Below are positions 48,785 through 55,449 of a stretch of DNA of 64,000 nucleotides, one piece after another. The stretch covers positions 868,001-932,000 of the forward strand of contig MKTW01000001.1 in NCBI GenBank assembly GCA_001898405.1. Reading direction: 5' to 3'. This DNA comes from Sphingobacteriales bacterium 44-61 (lineage in GTDB: Bacteria; Bacteroidota; Bacteroidia; Chitinophagales; Chitinophagaceae). Position numbers and translations under genes: made by a program. How positions within the stretch are numbered: position 1 is the stretch's first letter; each line of letters starts with the position of its first letter. Below the pieces are notes generated by a model. That model was not told the origin of the DNA. It did no database searches and worked only from the letters and a program-made list of their open reading frames with translations.

Positions 48785-48863
48785 AAATGCTTCCTTCCCG
48801 TTCTTCCCGCCTTACCGGTAAGTTTTTTACCGGTAAGGCGGGAAGAACGGGAAGGAAGCATTT
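48785..48863 (+). terminator. 37-bp perfect hairpin terminator after GH97
   Basis: Arms 48785-48821 and 48827-48863 are perfectly complementary over 37 bases (AAATGCTTCCTTCCCGTTCT and onward) with a 5-base loop, 36 bases after the GH97 stop, and the right arm ends in a T run. The stem is far longer than needed for termination. Confidence 0.85.
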
Positions 48864-48938
48864 TTACCTGATTATTTCTTTTTGTGTATAGAATAAAAAC
48901 AAAACCGACCAAATTTCTGTGTGCAGCCATATAGCGGC

Positions 48939-49113
48939 AAAAAAAATGGGCCGCTATTTTGGTAGCGGCCCTGTCTCTTTAACTGGACGGTAAAAAGAGT
49001 GAGTGACATTGGATTTTAAACCCGGGGTGGTTAAGACCGGTTGGTTTTAAGGATTTGGAAGTTTTTGTTTTTCACTGAATATTGGATGGACTGATATTTC
49101 TATCACTCAACTG
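48939..49113 (-). ncRNA. Predicted small RNA, tandem copy 1
   Basis: Not a known family to me. On the minus strand a Bacteroidota promoter (49120-49150) is followed 12 bases after the -7 box by a hairpin GAGTGATA-GAAA-TATCAGTC (49108-49089), one mismatch, capped by a GNRA loop. A CA-rich, mostly unpaired middle follows (CAAATCC-TAAAACCAACCGG), then AAAATCCAATGTCA and TTTTTACCGTCC. It ends in the terminator GGGCCGCTA-CCAAAA-TAGCGGCCC plus a run of T (48971-48939). No conserved reading frame or start codon is present. Copy 2 at 49455-49685 has the same order. Ends are inferred from promoter and terminator positions. Confidence 0.6.
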
Positions 49114-49119
49114 CTGGTA

Positions 49120-49150
49120 CAAACATAGAGTTTGACCAAATGGATTGCAA
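49120..49150 (-). promoter_or_regulatory. Promoter of small RNA copy 1
   Basis: Minus strand: TTG (49150-49148), 20-base spacer, TATGTTTG (49127-49120), an exact fit to the Bacteroidota TTG-N19-21-TAnnTTTG promoter. The block TTGCAAGAGGAAATCTACCC (plus strand, 49145-49164) reappears before copy 2. Confidence 0.65.
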
Positions 49151-49454
49151 GAGGAAATCTACCCGGATGGCCTATGATTTTTACTATAACGGGTACCTAC
49201 CCGTAAAAGGCAAATACATGTGTGCCGGGTATGCACCTTAAGGCTTTTCTTCTGCAAATTACTTTTACATCTATGGTTCTCAATGTGTTTCCTTTACACT
49301 ATTTCTCCTTAGGGTTTTTCTCAAAACGCTTTAACCCGGTAAAAAAGTGCGGTTATTTTTTTTGTAAACACTAACAAGAAAAAAATGCAGAAAACAGTGA
49401 TTACTCATAATGCCTGTACAAACTAATGAACGTTCTTATTGGAAAGTGGTTATT

Positions 49455-49685
49455 AAATAAAAAAACCGCTACAGTAAGTAGCGGTTTAAAATCTTTTAAT
49501 TACAGGACGGTAAAAAAAGAAGTTGACTGATATTGGATTTTAGTGACTGGTTGGTTAGGCCAGTTGGTTTTTGGATTTGGATTCGATCGGTTTTCCTGGA
49601 TCTGGATTGTTGGTTTTTCGGATCTGGATCGTTTGGTTCTTCTACTTTGGATATTGGATGGATTGATATCGCTATCAATCAACTT
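49455..49685 (-). ncRNA. Predicted small RNA, tandem copy 2
   Basis: Same build as copy 1. Promoter at 49692-49722; 12 bases after the -7 box a perfect hairpin GATTGATA-GCGA-TATCAATC (49680-49661) with a GNRA loop; a longer CA-rich middle in which ATCCAGATCC-AAAACC units repeat about three times; a small stem ACTGG-CCAGT; AAAATCCAATATCA and TTTTTACCGTCC as in copy 1; terminator AAACCGCTAC-TTACT-GTAGCGGTTT and T run (49487-49455). The terminator stem differs from copy 1 by paired changes. Short frames of 60-69 codons cross it but are absent from copy 1, so a protein is unlikely. Confidence 0.6.
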
Positions 49686-49691
49686 CTGATA

Positions 49692-49722
49692 CAAACATAG
49701 TCCGGCCATAAGGCTCTTGCAA
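49692..49722 (-). promoter_or_regulatory. Promoter of small RNA copy 2
   Basis: Minus strand: TTG (49722-49720), 20-base spacer, TATGTTTG (49699-49692). The -33 region overlaps a perfect 14-base palindrome GCTCTTGCAAGAGC (49713-49726). TTGCAAGAGCAAATCTACCC at 49717-49736 matches the block before copy 1 at all but one position. Confidence 0.65.
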
Positions 49723-49808
49723 GAGCAAATCTACCCCGGTTGCGCATGAAATTTACGATGGCTATTTTACACAGGAAAGATAACACACTGATAATCAGTA
49801 CACTTACT

Positions 49809-50381
49809 TCACTCAATCTCTATACCATATTTATCCAGCAAACCTGGAATTCCCTGGAGAGAAAATTTTGCTTTTTTGATCCGGTTGATCTCAGGGTCAA
49901 TAGAATAGTTAACAGCAGACCGGAGATCCGCTTTTTCCAGAATGGTTTGTTCAAATTTCGCCTGCAGCAGATCGCAATGATCGAAGGAAGCACCCGTAAG
50001 ATCTGCTTCCGTGAAATCTGTTTCCTGCAAAGTGCAACCCTGGAAAGAGGTTTTCTTCAGGCTGCGTTTATAGAAGGAAGAGAAATTGAGAACACATTTA
50101 CTAAAATCCACTTTGAATAAAAAATCACTGCTGTTTTCAAAATTAACACCCAGTATTTTACATTCCTGGAATGACACTCCATTAAACGAGGTCTTGATCG
50201 TTTTCACCATGCTGAGATTGCAGGCTTTGAACTGGCAATCTATAAACTGTATTTCTGAAAGATCAGTATTTGAAAAATTGCAGTTGATAAAACTGCATCC
50301 CTCATACTCTCCTAAAGCCAGGGGCTTACCGGAAAAGTCTATAGATTCGAATGTCTGATCTTCAAAATAAGCACCCGCCAT
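49809..50381 (-). CDS. Pentapeptide-repeat protein
   Basis: 190 residues made largely of A(D/N)LXX-like repeats with Phe or Leu at the centre, for example CSFINCNFSNTDLSEIQF, CQFKACNLSM and ETDFTEADLTGASFDHCDLL. About 25-28 five-residue steps form a right-handed quadrilateral beta-helix. The C-terminal tail (FSLQGIPGLLDKYGIEIE) is not repetitive. Some relatives mimic DNA and protect gyrase from quinolones (Qnr/MfpA type), and residues 20-165 have Qnr-like repeats, but most members have no known role. It lies upstream of the small RNAs and 24 bases downstream of the cytochrome gene on the same strand. Confidence 0.85.
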   Translation of the reverse strand: MAGAYFEDQTFESIDFSGKPLALGEYEGCSFINCNFSNTDLSEIQFIDCQFKACNLSMVKTIKTSFNGVSFQECKILGVNFENSSDFLFKVDFSKCVLNFSSFYKRSLKKTSFQGCTLQETDFTEADLTGASFDHCDLLQAKFEQTILEKADLRSAVNYSIDPEINRIKKAKFSLQGIPGLLDKYGIEIE

Positions 50382-50405
50382 TACAATAGTTTCTCAAATT
50401 TAAGG

Positions 50406-51626
50406 TTAATGGCCTTTGACCAATTGAATAATCCCTTTTGCATCCGGCCTGTACACCCCGATCAAATGAGTCCTGATCGAATCAGGCGTTGGCTTGGATT
50501 CCCCATTCGTCAGCAAGGTGATCGCCCGGGAAGGGAGGGCCGGCATGTGACAGTCGATACAATTCTGTGCAAGTGTAGCCGCAGGCATGGTACTCAGCTT
50601 ACAGAAATTATGATTTGCCTCTGAATGACAGTTCATACAGCGCTGGGAAAACACCTGCATATTCGTTCTCTCTGTAGCATGTGGGTTGTGGCAGGATGAA
50701 CAGTTCATGTCCTTACTCTGTATAAAACACTGGCTGGCGGTGAACAACTGGTATTGCGTTCCATGAATATCCAGCTCAGCAACATTTGGCCGGCTAAGGT
50801 CGGGATAGAAATAATCTTTTAATGCACTGCCGGGTCTGAAATTAAATACCGGTTGTATCGGTGCTTTCAAACCTGAATGACATACTGCACACATATCCAG
50901 TTTGCGCTGGTTCTTCAATGTATCTATCCTGGTAATGAACCTGGCTTGTTTCTCCTGCGGATGTTCTGTATGAAATGAGACGTGCTCTGCAGCAGGCCCA
51001 TGACATCGTTCACAATCTATTCCATAGATCACTTGGCCTTTTTCAAATTGCTCTGTATAACTTACCCCTTGCACTTTTATTCCTTTCACCGCAGCCATGG
51101 AAGTATGGCAACCAAAGCAGGCCGTGTTCACCACCCTGTCGAACCGTGGATGACTGGCCGGAAAGCCCGGGCTGTTTGCCCAGTTATGCGCCGACACCAG
51201 GTACGACAATGGTAACTGGAAATACTGATCACCTTTAAAATACAGGTAGGTCTGTGCCTTGCGTCCGGATCCTATAGCAATCTCAAAACGGTGAAGCTCC
51301 TGCAATTTGCCATTAAGATAAGCTGCCTGGTAAAGCCCGCTGTCGCGGCTTTCCATTATCACATTCATGCCATTTGTAAAATTGAAATTATTGGCGGGTG
51401 GCTGGAAGCTGCCCAGTATCGTGGAATCGGCTGCTGGCCGGGACGTATTATGATGGGCCGTGGAAGCATAAGAATCATAAATGCTTTTATGGCAGGTAAT
51501 GCAAGCGGCAGACCCTGCAAAATTGCTGCCGCGGATATCTTTTTTCTCCTCTCCGCTTACACAACGGGAAAGAATGGTAATGCTGATCACGATCAGCAAT
51601 AACACATAAAGCAGTCGTTTATTCAT
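50406..51626 (-). CDS. Multihaem (seven CxxCH) c-type cytochrome
   Basis: 406 residues. After a hydrophobic N-terminal segment (LLYVLLLIVISITIL; possible lipid anchor at Cys22) seven haem motifs are visible: CITCH, CFGCH, CERCH, CAVCH, CSSCH, CMNCH and CIDCH. The layout, with FAGSAACITCHKSIYDSY and GIDCERCHGPAAEHVSFH, resembles cytochrome c554-type/NrfA-like multihaem proteins. It would carry electrons in the periplasm. No reductase, maturation or anchor genes are adjacent, so the redox partner is unknown. The TAxxTTTG promoter is not obvious. Confidence 0.85.
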   Translation of the reverse strand: MNKRLLYVLLLIVISITILSRCVSGEEKKDIRGSNFAGSAACITCHKSIYDSYASTAHHNTSRPAADSTILGSFQPPANNFNFTNGMNVIMESRDSGLYQAAYLNGKLQELHRFEIAIGSGRKAQTYLYFKGDQYFQLPLSYLVSAHNWANSPGFPASHPRFDRVVNTACFGCHTSMAAVKGIKVQGVSYTEQFEKGQVIYGIDCERCHGPAAEHVSFHTEHPQEKQARFITRIDTLKNQRKLDMCAVCHSGLKAPIQPVFNFRPGSALKDYFYPDLSRPNVAELDIHGTQYQLFTASQCFIQSKDMNCSSCHNPHATERTNMQVFSQRCMNCHSEANHNFCKLSTMPAATLAQNCIDCHMPALPSRAITLLTNGESKPTPDSIRTHLIGVYRPDAKGIIQLVKGH

Positions 51627-51676
51627 ACAGCGATAATAGTTTTAAATATACTTAATGTCCCACTATCCGGTATTAT

Positions 51677-51797
51677 TTTCCCACAAAGACAACGAAGACC
51701 ACAAAGAACTACTGCCTGAACGATTTACTCTTGCTTTATTGGTATCTTGAAAAATAAGGAAAATTTTCTTTGTGGTCTTCGTTGTCTTTGTGGGAAA
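51677..51797. repeat. Palindromic intergenic repeat, family 1, copy 2
   Basis: Perfect 32-base arms 51677-51708 and 51766-51797 (core TTTCCCACAAAGACAACGAA), loop 57 bases. It occupies most of the 320-base space between the divergent cytochrome gene and the small secreted protein; I see nothing else there except a short AT-rich leader before 51947. Confidence 0.85.
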
Positions 51798-51946
51798 TAC
51801 TCCAACTCATCACTATGGGCATTAACCTTTCCCGGCATTCCTTAACCTTAAATAACCCAGGCCTTAACGTTTCCTTATACCGTTTTTGGCACGATGGCAT
51901 TTGCTTTGAACTATACCTGGCATCTTTAACCTTTAAAATACATGTT

Positions 51947-52312
51947 ATGAAAAAGATCTTTACCCTCGCTATTGCCAGTTTGTTCACTGTTGCTTTGTTT
52001 GCCGCAGACCGCAGGCCTTCTGTAACCCTCACTGCAGATAAGAAGTATGAAGTGGTGATTGACGGCCGCAGCTATGCCAGTGCTATCGGCAACACCATGG
52101 ACGTGTCCCTGTTCAACAATGGCCGCCATACCATTAAGGTATACCAGCTTAAGAATGGCTTATTCAGTAAACAGAAAAAGCTGGTGAGCAGCACAACTTT
52201 CCAGTTGAACCGCAGCAGCCTGGACATTTCCGTTGACCGTTACGGACGGATCACCATCCATGAACAAAAGAAAATGAAATATGATAAAAGACCCGCCCAG
52301 AGAAGGTTTTAA
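51947..52312 (+). CDS. Small secreted protein, function unknown
   Basis: 121 residues from the ATG at 51947; the open frame extends to 51770 but the upstream part overlaps the repeat and lacks family-like sequence. Signal peptide MKKIFTLAIASLFTVALFA, then a basic beta-rich domain (YEVVIDGRSYASAIGNTMDV; HTIKVYQLKNGLFSKQKK) ending in Lys/Arg-rich HEQKKMKYDKRPAQRRF. This resembles small periplasmic proteins common in Chitinophagaceae; I cannot name the family. A terminator at 52316-52340 follows its stop. Confidence 0.65.
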   Translation: MKKIFTLAIASLFTVALFAADRRPSVTLTADKKYEVVIDGRSYASAIGNTMDVSLFNNGRHTIKVYQLKNGLFSKQKKLVSSTTFQLNRSSLDISVDRYGRITIHEQKKMKYDKRPAQRRF

Positions 52313-52315
52313 TAA

Positions 52316-52340
52316 AAAGGCCGCAGATACTGCGGCCTTT
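52316..52340. terminator. Bidirectional terminator between convergent genes
   Basis: AAAGGCCGCAG (52316-52326) and CTGCGGCCTTT (52330-52340) with a 3-base loop and T runs on both strands. It serves the small secreted protein on the plus strand and the sigma factor gene, whose stop lies at 52339, on the minus strand. Confidence 0.85.
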
Positions 52341-53577
52341 ATTTTTGATCAGACAATATATCCAGTTTTTTTTGAATAGCCCGACGGTCTGCCGCTGTTC
52401 CTGCCAATGAAAGCGCCTGGCGGAAGTTTCTCTCTGCTTTCCGGTTATCGATCCCTGTATAAAGCTCTCCGAGCAAAGCAAAATGGAATGGATTACCTTC
52501 CAGTTTCAGGTTTTCCGCTTCAACAATAGCTTCCCGTTTTCCGTTCGCTTTGGATAAAGCATATGTACGGTTAAGTGCTGCAATGGGAGAATACCGGATC
52601 TGCAATAACTGATTATACAATTGCAAAACATTCTCCCATTTTTCCTTCGTGTCTTCTTTTATGGTATGCCAATAGGCGATGGCCGCTTCCAGGTGATAGG
52701 TGGAAAGCTGGTTTCCCTGTGATGCTTCATGCAGAAAGTAAGTTCCCTTCGCGATCAGTTCTGTATTCCAAAGGGAGCTGTCCTGGTCATGATACAAAAC
52801 CATTTCTCCTCTTTCATCCTTTCTTGCAGCGAATCTCGATGCGTGGAAACACATCAGGGCCAGCAATGCTTTTACTTTGGGCAGGCAGGTCTGCGGGCTT
52901 TCCAACAGCAGACAGGTCAGCCGCATTGCTTCCAGGCAAAGGTCCTCGCGTAAAACGCTGTCCTGGCATTCTGAATAATATCCCTCATTAAATAACAGGT
53001 ACAGTGTGGTTAAAACAGCTTCCAGCCGGTTGCCGATCGCTGCTTCGCCAGGAAACTCAATGGCTACTTTCTCCTGGCGGAGTTTTTCTTTTGCGCGGAA
53101 CAGCCGCTTATTGATCGTTTCTTTATTGGTCAGGAAAGCATGGGCAATTTCATCGATGCCAAAACCACAGAGAATGCGTAAGGCCAGCCCGATCTGTGAT
53201 TCCGGAGGAATGGCCGGGTGGCAAAGCGCAAACAACATCTGCAACTGGCTATCGGTAATATTAGCTCCCGACAGATCTATTGCGATCTCTTCGTCTTCTT
53301 CCTGTGATTGCCTTAAATGATTACTGATCTTCTGATCGAATAACCTGTTCCGCTGCAGGTAAGTCCGGGCTTTATTCTTAGCTACAGTATAAAGCCAGGC
53401 AGCAGGGTTCTCGGGAATGCCTTTATAGGTCCAGTTTTCCAGCGCCGCTAAAAACGTTTCGCTGGCAATGTCCTCCGCTGCTTCGATATGCTCTATGCCA
53501 AAAGCTTTACAAAGCACAGCGGTGATCTTGCTGAACTCCGTTCTGAAAAGATGCGGTATCAGTTCCTGCTGTTGCAT
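52339..53577 (-). CDS. ECF42-type sigma factor with C-terminal TPR-like domain (DUF6596)
   Basis: 412 residues from the ATG at 53577 (MQQQELIPHLFRTEFSK); the open frame runs to 53709 but that stretch belongs to the upstream hairpin and gene. Region 2 is HIEAAEDIASETFLAALENW, region 4 GFGIDEIAHAFLTNKETINK, and a long helical C-terminal half follows (LLFNEGYYSECQDSVLRED; AAIAYWHTIKEDTKEKWE; YSPIAALNRTYALSKANG). This is the ECF42 build, a class linked to DGPF/YCII proteins; such a gene lies directly upstream. A terminator-like hairpin at 53583-53613 separates the two. Confidence 0.9.
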   Translation of the reverse strand: MQQQELIPHLFRTEFSKITAVLCKAFGIEHIEAAEDIASETFLAALENWTYKGIPENPAAWLYTVAKNKARTYLQRNRLFDQKISNHLRQSQEEDEEIAIDLSGANITDSQLQMLFALCHPAIPPESQIGLALRILCGFGIDEIAHAFLTNKETINKRLFRAKEKLRQEKVAIEFPGEAAIGNRLEAVLTTLYLLFNEGYYSECQDSVLREDLCLEAMRLTCLLLESPQTCLPKVKALLALMCFHASRFAARKDERGEMVLYHDQDSSLWNTELIAKGTYFLHEASQGNQLSTYHLEAAIAYWHTIKEDTKEKWENVLQLYNQLLQIRYSPIAALNRTYALSKANGKREAIVEAENLKLEGNPFHFALLGELYTGIDNRKAERNFRQALSLAGTAADRRAIQKKLDILSDQK

Positions 53578-53582
53578 AAATA

Positions 53583-53613
53583 AAAACCCCTGTGTAAAAT
53601 GCACAGGGGTTTT
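53583..53613 (-). terminator. Hairpin between the DGPF gene and the ECF42 sigma gene
   Basis: AAAACCCCTGTG (53583-53594) pairs perfectly with CACAGGGGTTTT (53602-53613), loop 7 bases, followed on the minus strand by TTTTTA. It starts 8 bases after the DGPF stop and ends 6 bases before the sigma start, so it may attenuate read-through into the sigma gene. Confidence 0.75.
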
Positions 53614-53620
53614 GTTTGAA

Positions 53621-53974
53621 TTAATGTACGCCGTCTCCTTTGGCAATTCTCCTGACTTCCACGCTATTGCCTTCACCCTGCAGCACCGGGCTGCCTTTTG
53701 CAAATTCAACCGCTTCTTCCACAGATGCCGCTTTCACAATGACGTAACCGGCAATTGTCTCTTTTACCTCTCCGAAAGGGCCATTGGTGACTACATTATT
53801 GTGCCATACAACCTGGGCATCATCAAAAGGTAATCCGTTGCCGGCAACGAATTTGTTTTGGGCGGCAATGCCGCCGATCCAATCCATTGTTTGCTTCATC
53901 CAAATCTGTATTTGCTCCGGGGAGGCAACTTTGTTGCCGTCTTCATGCCGGAAGATCAATATGAACTCGTTCAT
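53621..53974 (-). CDS. YCII/DGPF-domain protein
   Basis: 117 residues from the ATG at 53974 (MNEFILIFRHEDGNK); the frame extends upstream to 54037 without family features. The core has LPFDDAQVVW, NGPFGEVKETIAGYVIV and a C-terminal VEEAVEFAKGSPVL, matching the YCII/DGPF family; the eponymous motif reads NGPF here. Function unknown; partners of ECF42 sigma factors, which are encoded downstream. It precedes the sigma gene on the same strand with the hairpin between. Confidence 0.88.
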   Translation of the reverse strand: MNEFILIFRHEDGNKVASPEQIQIWMKQTMDWIGGIAAQNKFVAGNGLPFDDAQVVWHNNVVTNGPFGEVKETIAGYVIVKAASVEEAVEFAKGSPVLQGEGNSVEVRRIAKGDGVH

Positions 53975-54129
53975 TGTTGTTGCTTTGATGTTGTCCCTGC
54001 CGCTTCCCAGCGCGCCTGGGGCGGAATCAGGAGACAAACAAGTTATTGAATATTTGTTTACATATCAATAACCAATGAACGGGCCGGAATTGGACAAAGG
54101 GGTTCAAAAAATGTTAACCAGGAACTTGT

Positions 54130-55290
54130 TTATTTTTCCAGCACTTTTTCAATTTGCTCTTTATTAAAGCCTTCGTGCGAATAAATGACTTTACCTGATT
54201 CATCCAGGATCACAACAACGGGAAAAGCATAGATTCCTAAATCATTCGCCAGTTTTTCCCCGTTATACAACATTCTGTAACCAGGCTTATCACGTTCGTA
54301 AAAGAAAGTGATCTCTTTCCTGTCATCATAAGCATTCACCGACAGGATATCAACCTGCTTGCCATATTTCTCCTGCAGGGTTTTCATTTCCGGGAATGCT
54401 TCCATGCAGTAGCCGCAGTTCTTTATCCAGAACTCCATCAGTACTTTTTTTCCTTTGAAAGCAGCGTAATCAACACTGTCAGTCATGCTCCCTTTATACT
54501 CAGGCAAAATCCATGATGGCAGGTTTGTCCCTACTTCCACCAACGATTTCTTTTTCAGGTCCTGTTTTGGCGAGTAACCGGTATAAGAAGAAAAAAACCA
54601 GGATGCCGGAGAAGGACTCTCTGGTTGGGTTTCTATATTGGTAAAAATGGTTTTTGTATAATACTGGTCCTTCATAATACTGTTGCGGTCAATAATAATA
54701 TAAGGAAGTAAAGTTTTTTTATTCACTACCAGGTCATAATAGCGGGTAACTTCTGCATCCAAATCGGAGAACCCGCTGGGGAATGCAAGCGTTTTCCTGG
54801 ATAGTTCAAATTTCAACAGATAATAAGTTCTTCCTTCAATTGAAGTATCCTTTACCGATTTTGGAATACCTGCATCCCCGGCAATAAGAGGTAAAGAAAC
54901 GCGTAGTGTGGGAATGGAATTATACAGAAGAGAGAGGTTTTCCAGCGAGCGGAGGTCTTTTTTGCTGAATACACTGGTTTTATCTGATTCATTCAATTGA
55001 AAAAACTCTGTCCCGTTGTATACCTGCAATGACTTTTCAGAACGTAACTGAAGCCTTAGGGCCTTCCCATCCGCCCCGGAAGCAAAATCCAAATAACTGG
55101 TACCGCTGTTCTTTGCAAAATAATTGTCCTTATAATTATTGATCTCCCGGTAAGAATCATATTGCAAAAAAGAAAGCTTTGTCAGAGCGTCCGCCACCTG
55201 TTTGAATATTTTGGCAGCATCCTGTGTATTTCCATCAACAGAATTGAACATTGTCAACAACAGGGCCGAAACGAATAAAATATAGCGCAT
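54130..55290 (-). CDS. TlpA-like thioredoxin-fold protein with N-terminal LolA-type domain
   Basis: 386 residues. Signal peptide MRYILFVSALLLTMFNSVDG; residues 25-260 form a beta-rich domain like LolA-type outer-membrane lipoprotein carriers (SYLDFASGADGKALRLQLRS; TRYYDLVVNKKTLLPYIII). The thioredoxin part has the redox pair C292 and C295 in FWIKNCGYCMEAFPEMK and the cis-Pro at YAFPVVV. It is periplasmic and probably reduces disulfides or mediates cytochrome/envelope folding. A -7 box TATGTTTG lies 17 bases before the start. Single gene. Confidence 0.85.
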   Translation of the reverse strand: MRYILFVSALLLTMFNSVDGNTQDAAKIFKQVADALTKLSFLQYDSYREINNYKDNYFAKNSGTSYLDFASGADGKALRLQLRSEKSLQVYNGTEFFQLNESDKTSVFSKKDLRSLENLSLLYNSIPTLRVSLPLIAGDAGIPKSVKDTSIEGRTYYLLKFELSRKTLAFPSGFSDLDAEVTRYYDLVVNKKTLLPYIIIDRNSIMKDQYYTKTIFTNIETQPESPSPASWFFSSYTGYSPKQDLKKKSLVEVGTNLPSWILPEYKGSMTDSVDYAAFKGKKVLMEFWIKNCGYCMEAFPEMKTLQEKYGKQVDILSVNAYDDRKEITFFYERDKPGYRMLYNGEKLANDLGIYAFPVVVILDESGKVIYSHEGFNKEQIEKVLEK

Positions 55291-55306
55291 AAAACTTTGT
55301 TTTGAC

Positions 55307-55314
55307 CAAACATA
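55307..55314 (-). promoter_or_regulatory. -7 element TATGTTTG for the TlpA-like gene
   Basis: TATGTTTG on the minus strand, 16 bases before the ATG at 55290; the nearest TTG upstream is 25 bases away, longer than the usual 19-21. Confidence 0.4.
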
Positions 55315-55449
55315 AACAATACCTGCTTCTCTGTATCTTCAATTAGACAAACTCATGAAAGAATCAGATCAGGAAGGGTTGGTCGAAAAAATGACCGGGT
55401 TTATCGAAAGGAAAAACTACCGCTTACGACATTTTTTTAATTTGCCCCG

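Larger units (their letters stand above)
48749..49808. other. 1.06-kb region without protein genes
   Basis: Between GH97 and the pentapeptide gene. It holds the GH97 terminator (48785-48863), the two predicted small RNAs and their promoters. The space between the RNAs (49170-49454) has a small hairpin ACGGGTA-CC-TACCCGT (49190-49205) and otherwise AT-rich sequence in which I see no gene. No start codon with an open frame of believable composition was found. Confidence 0.6.

Noticed and set aside
49496-49709. 60- and 69-codon frames across small RNA copy 2
   Set aside because: They have Pro/Asn/Gln-rich low-complexity translations and are not open in copy 1, whereas the hairpins and promoter are shared.
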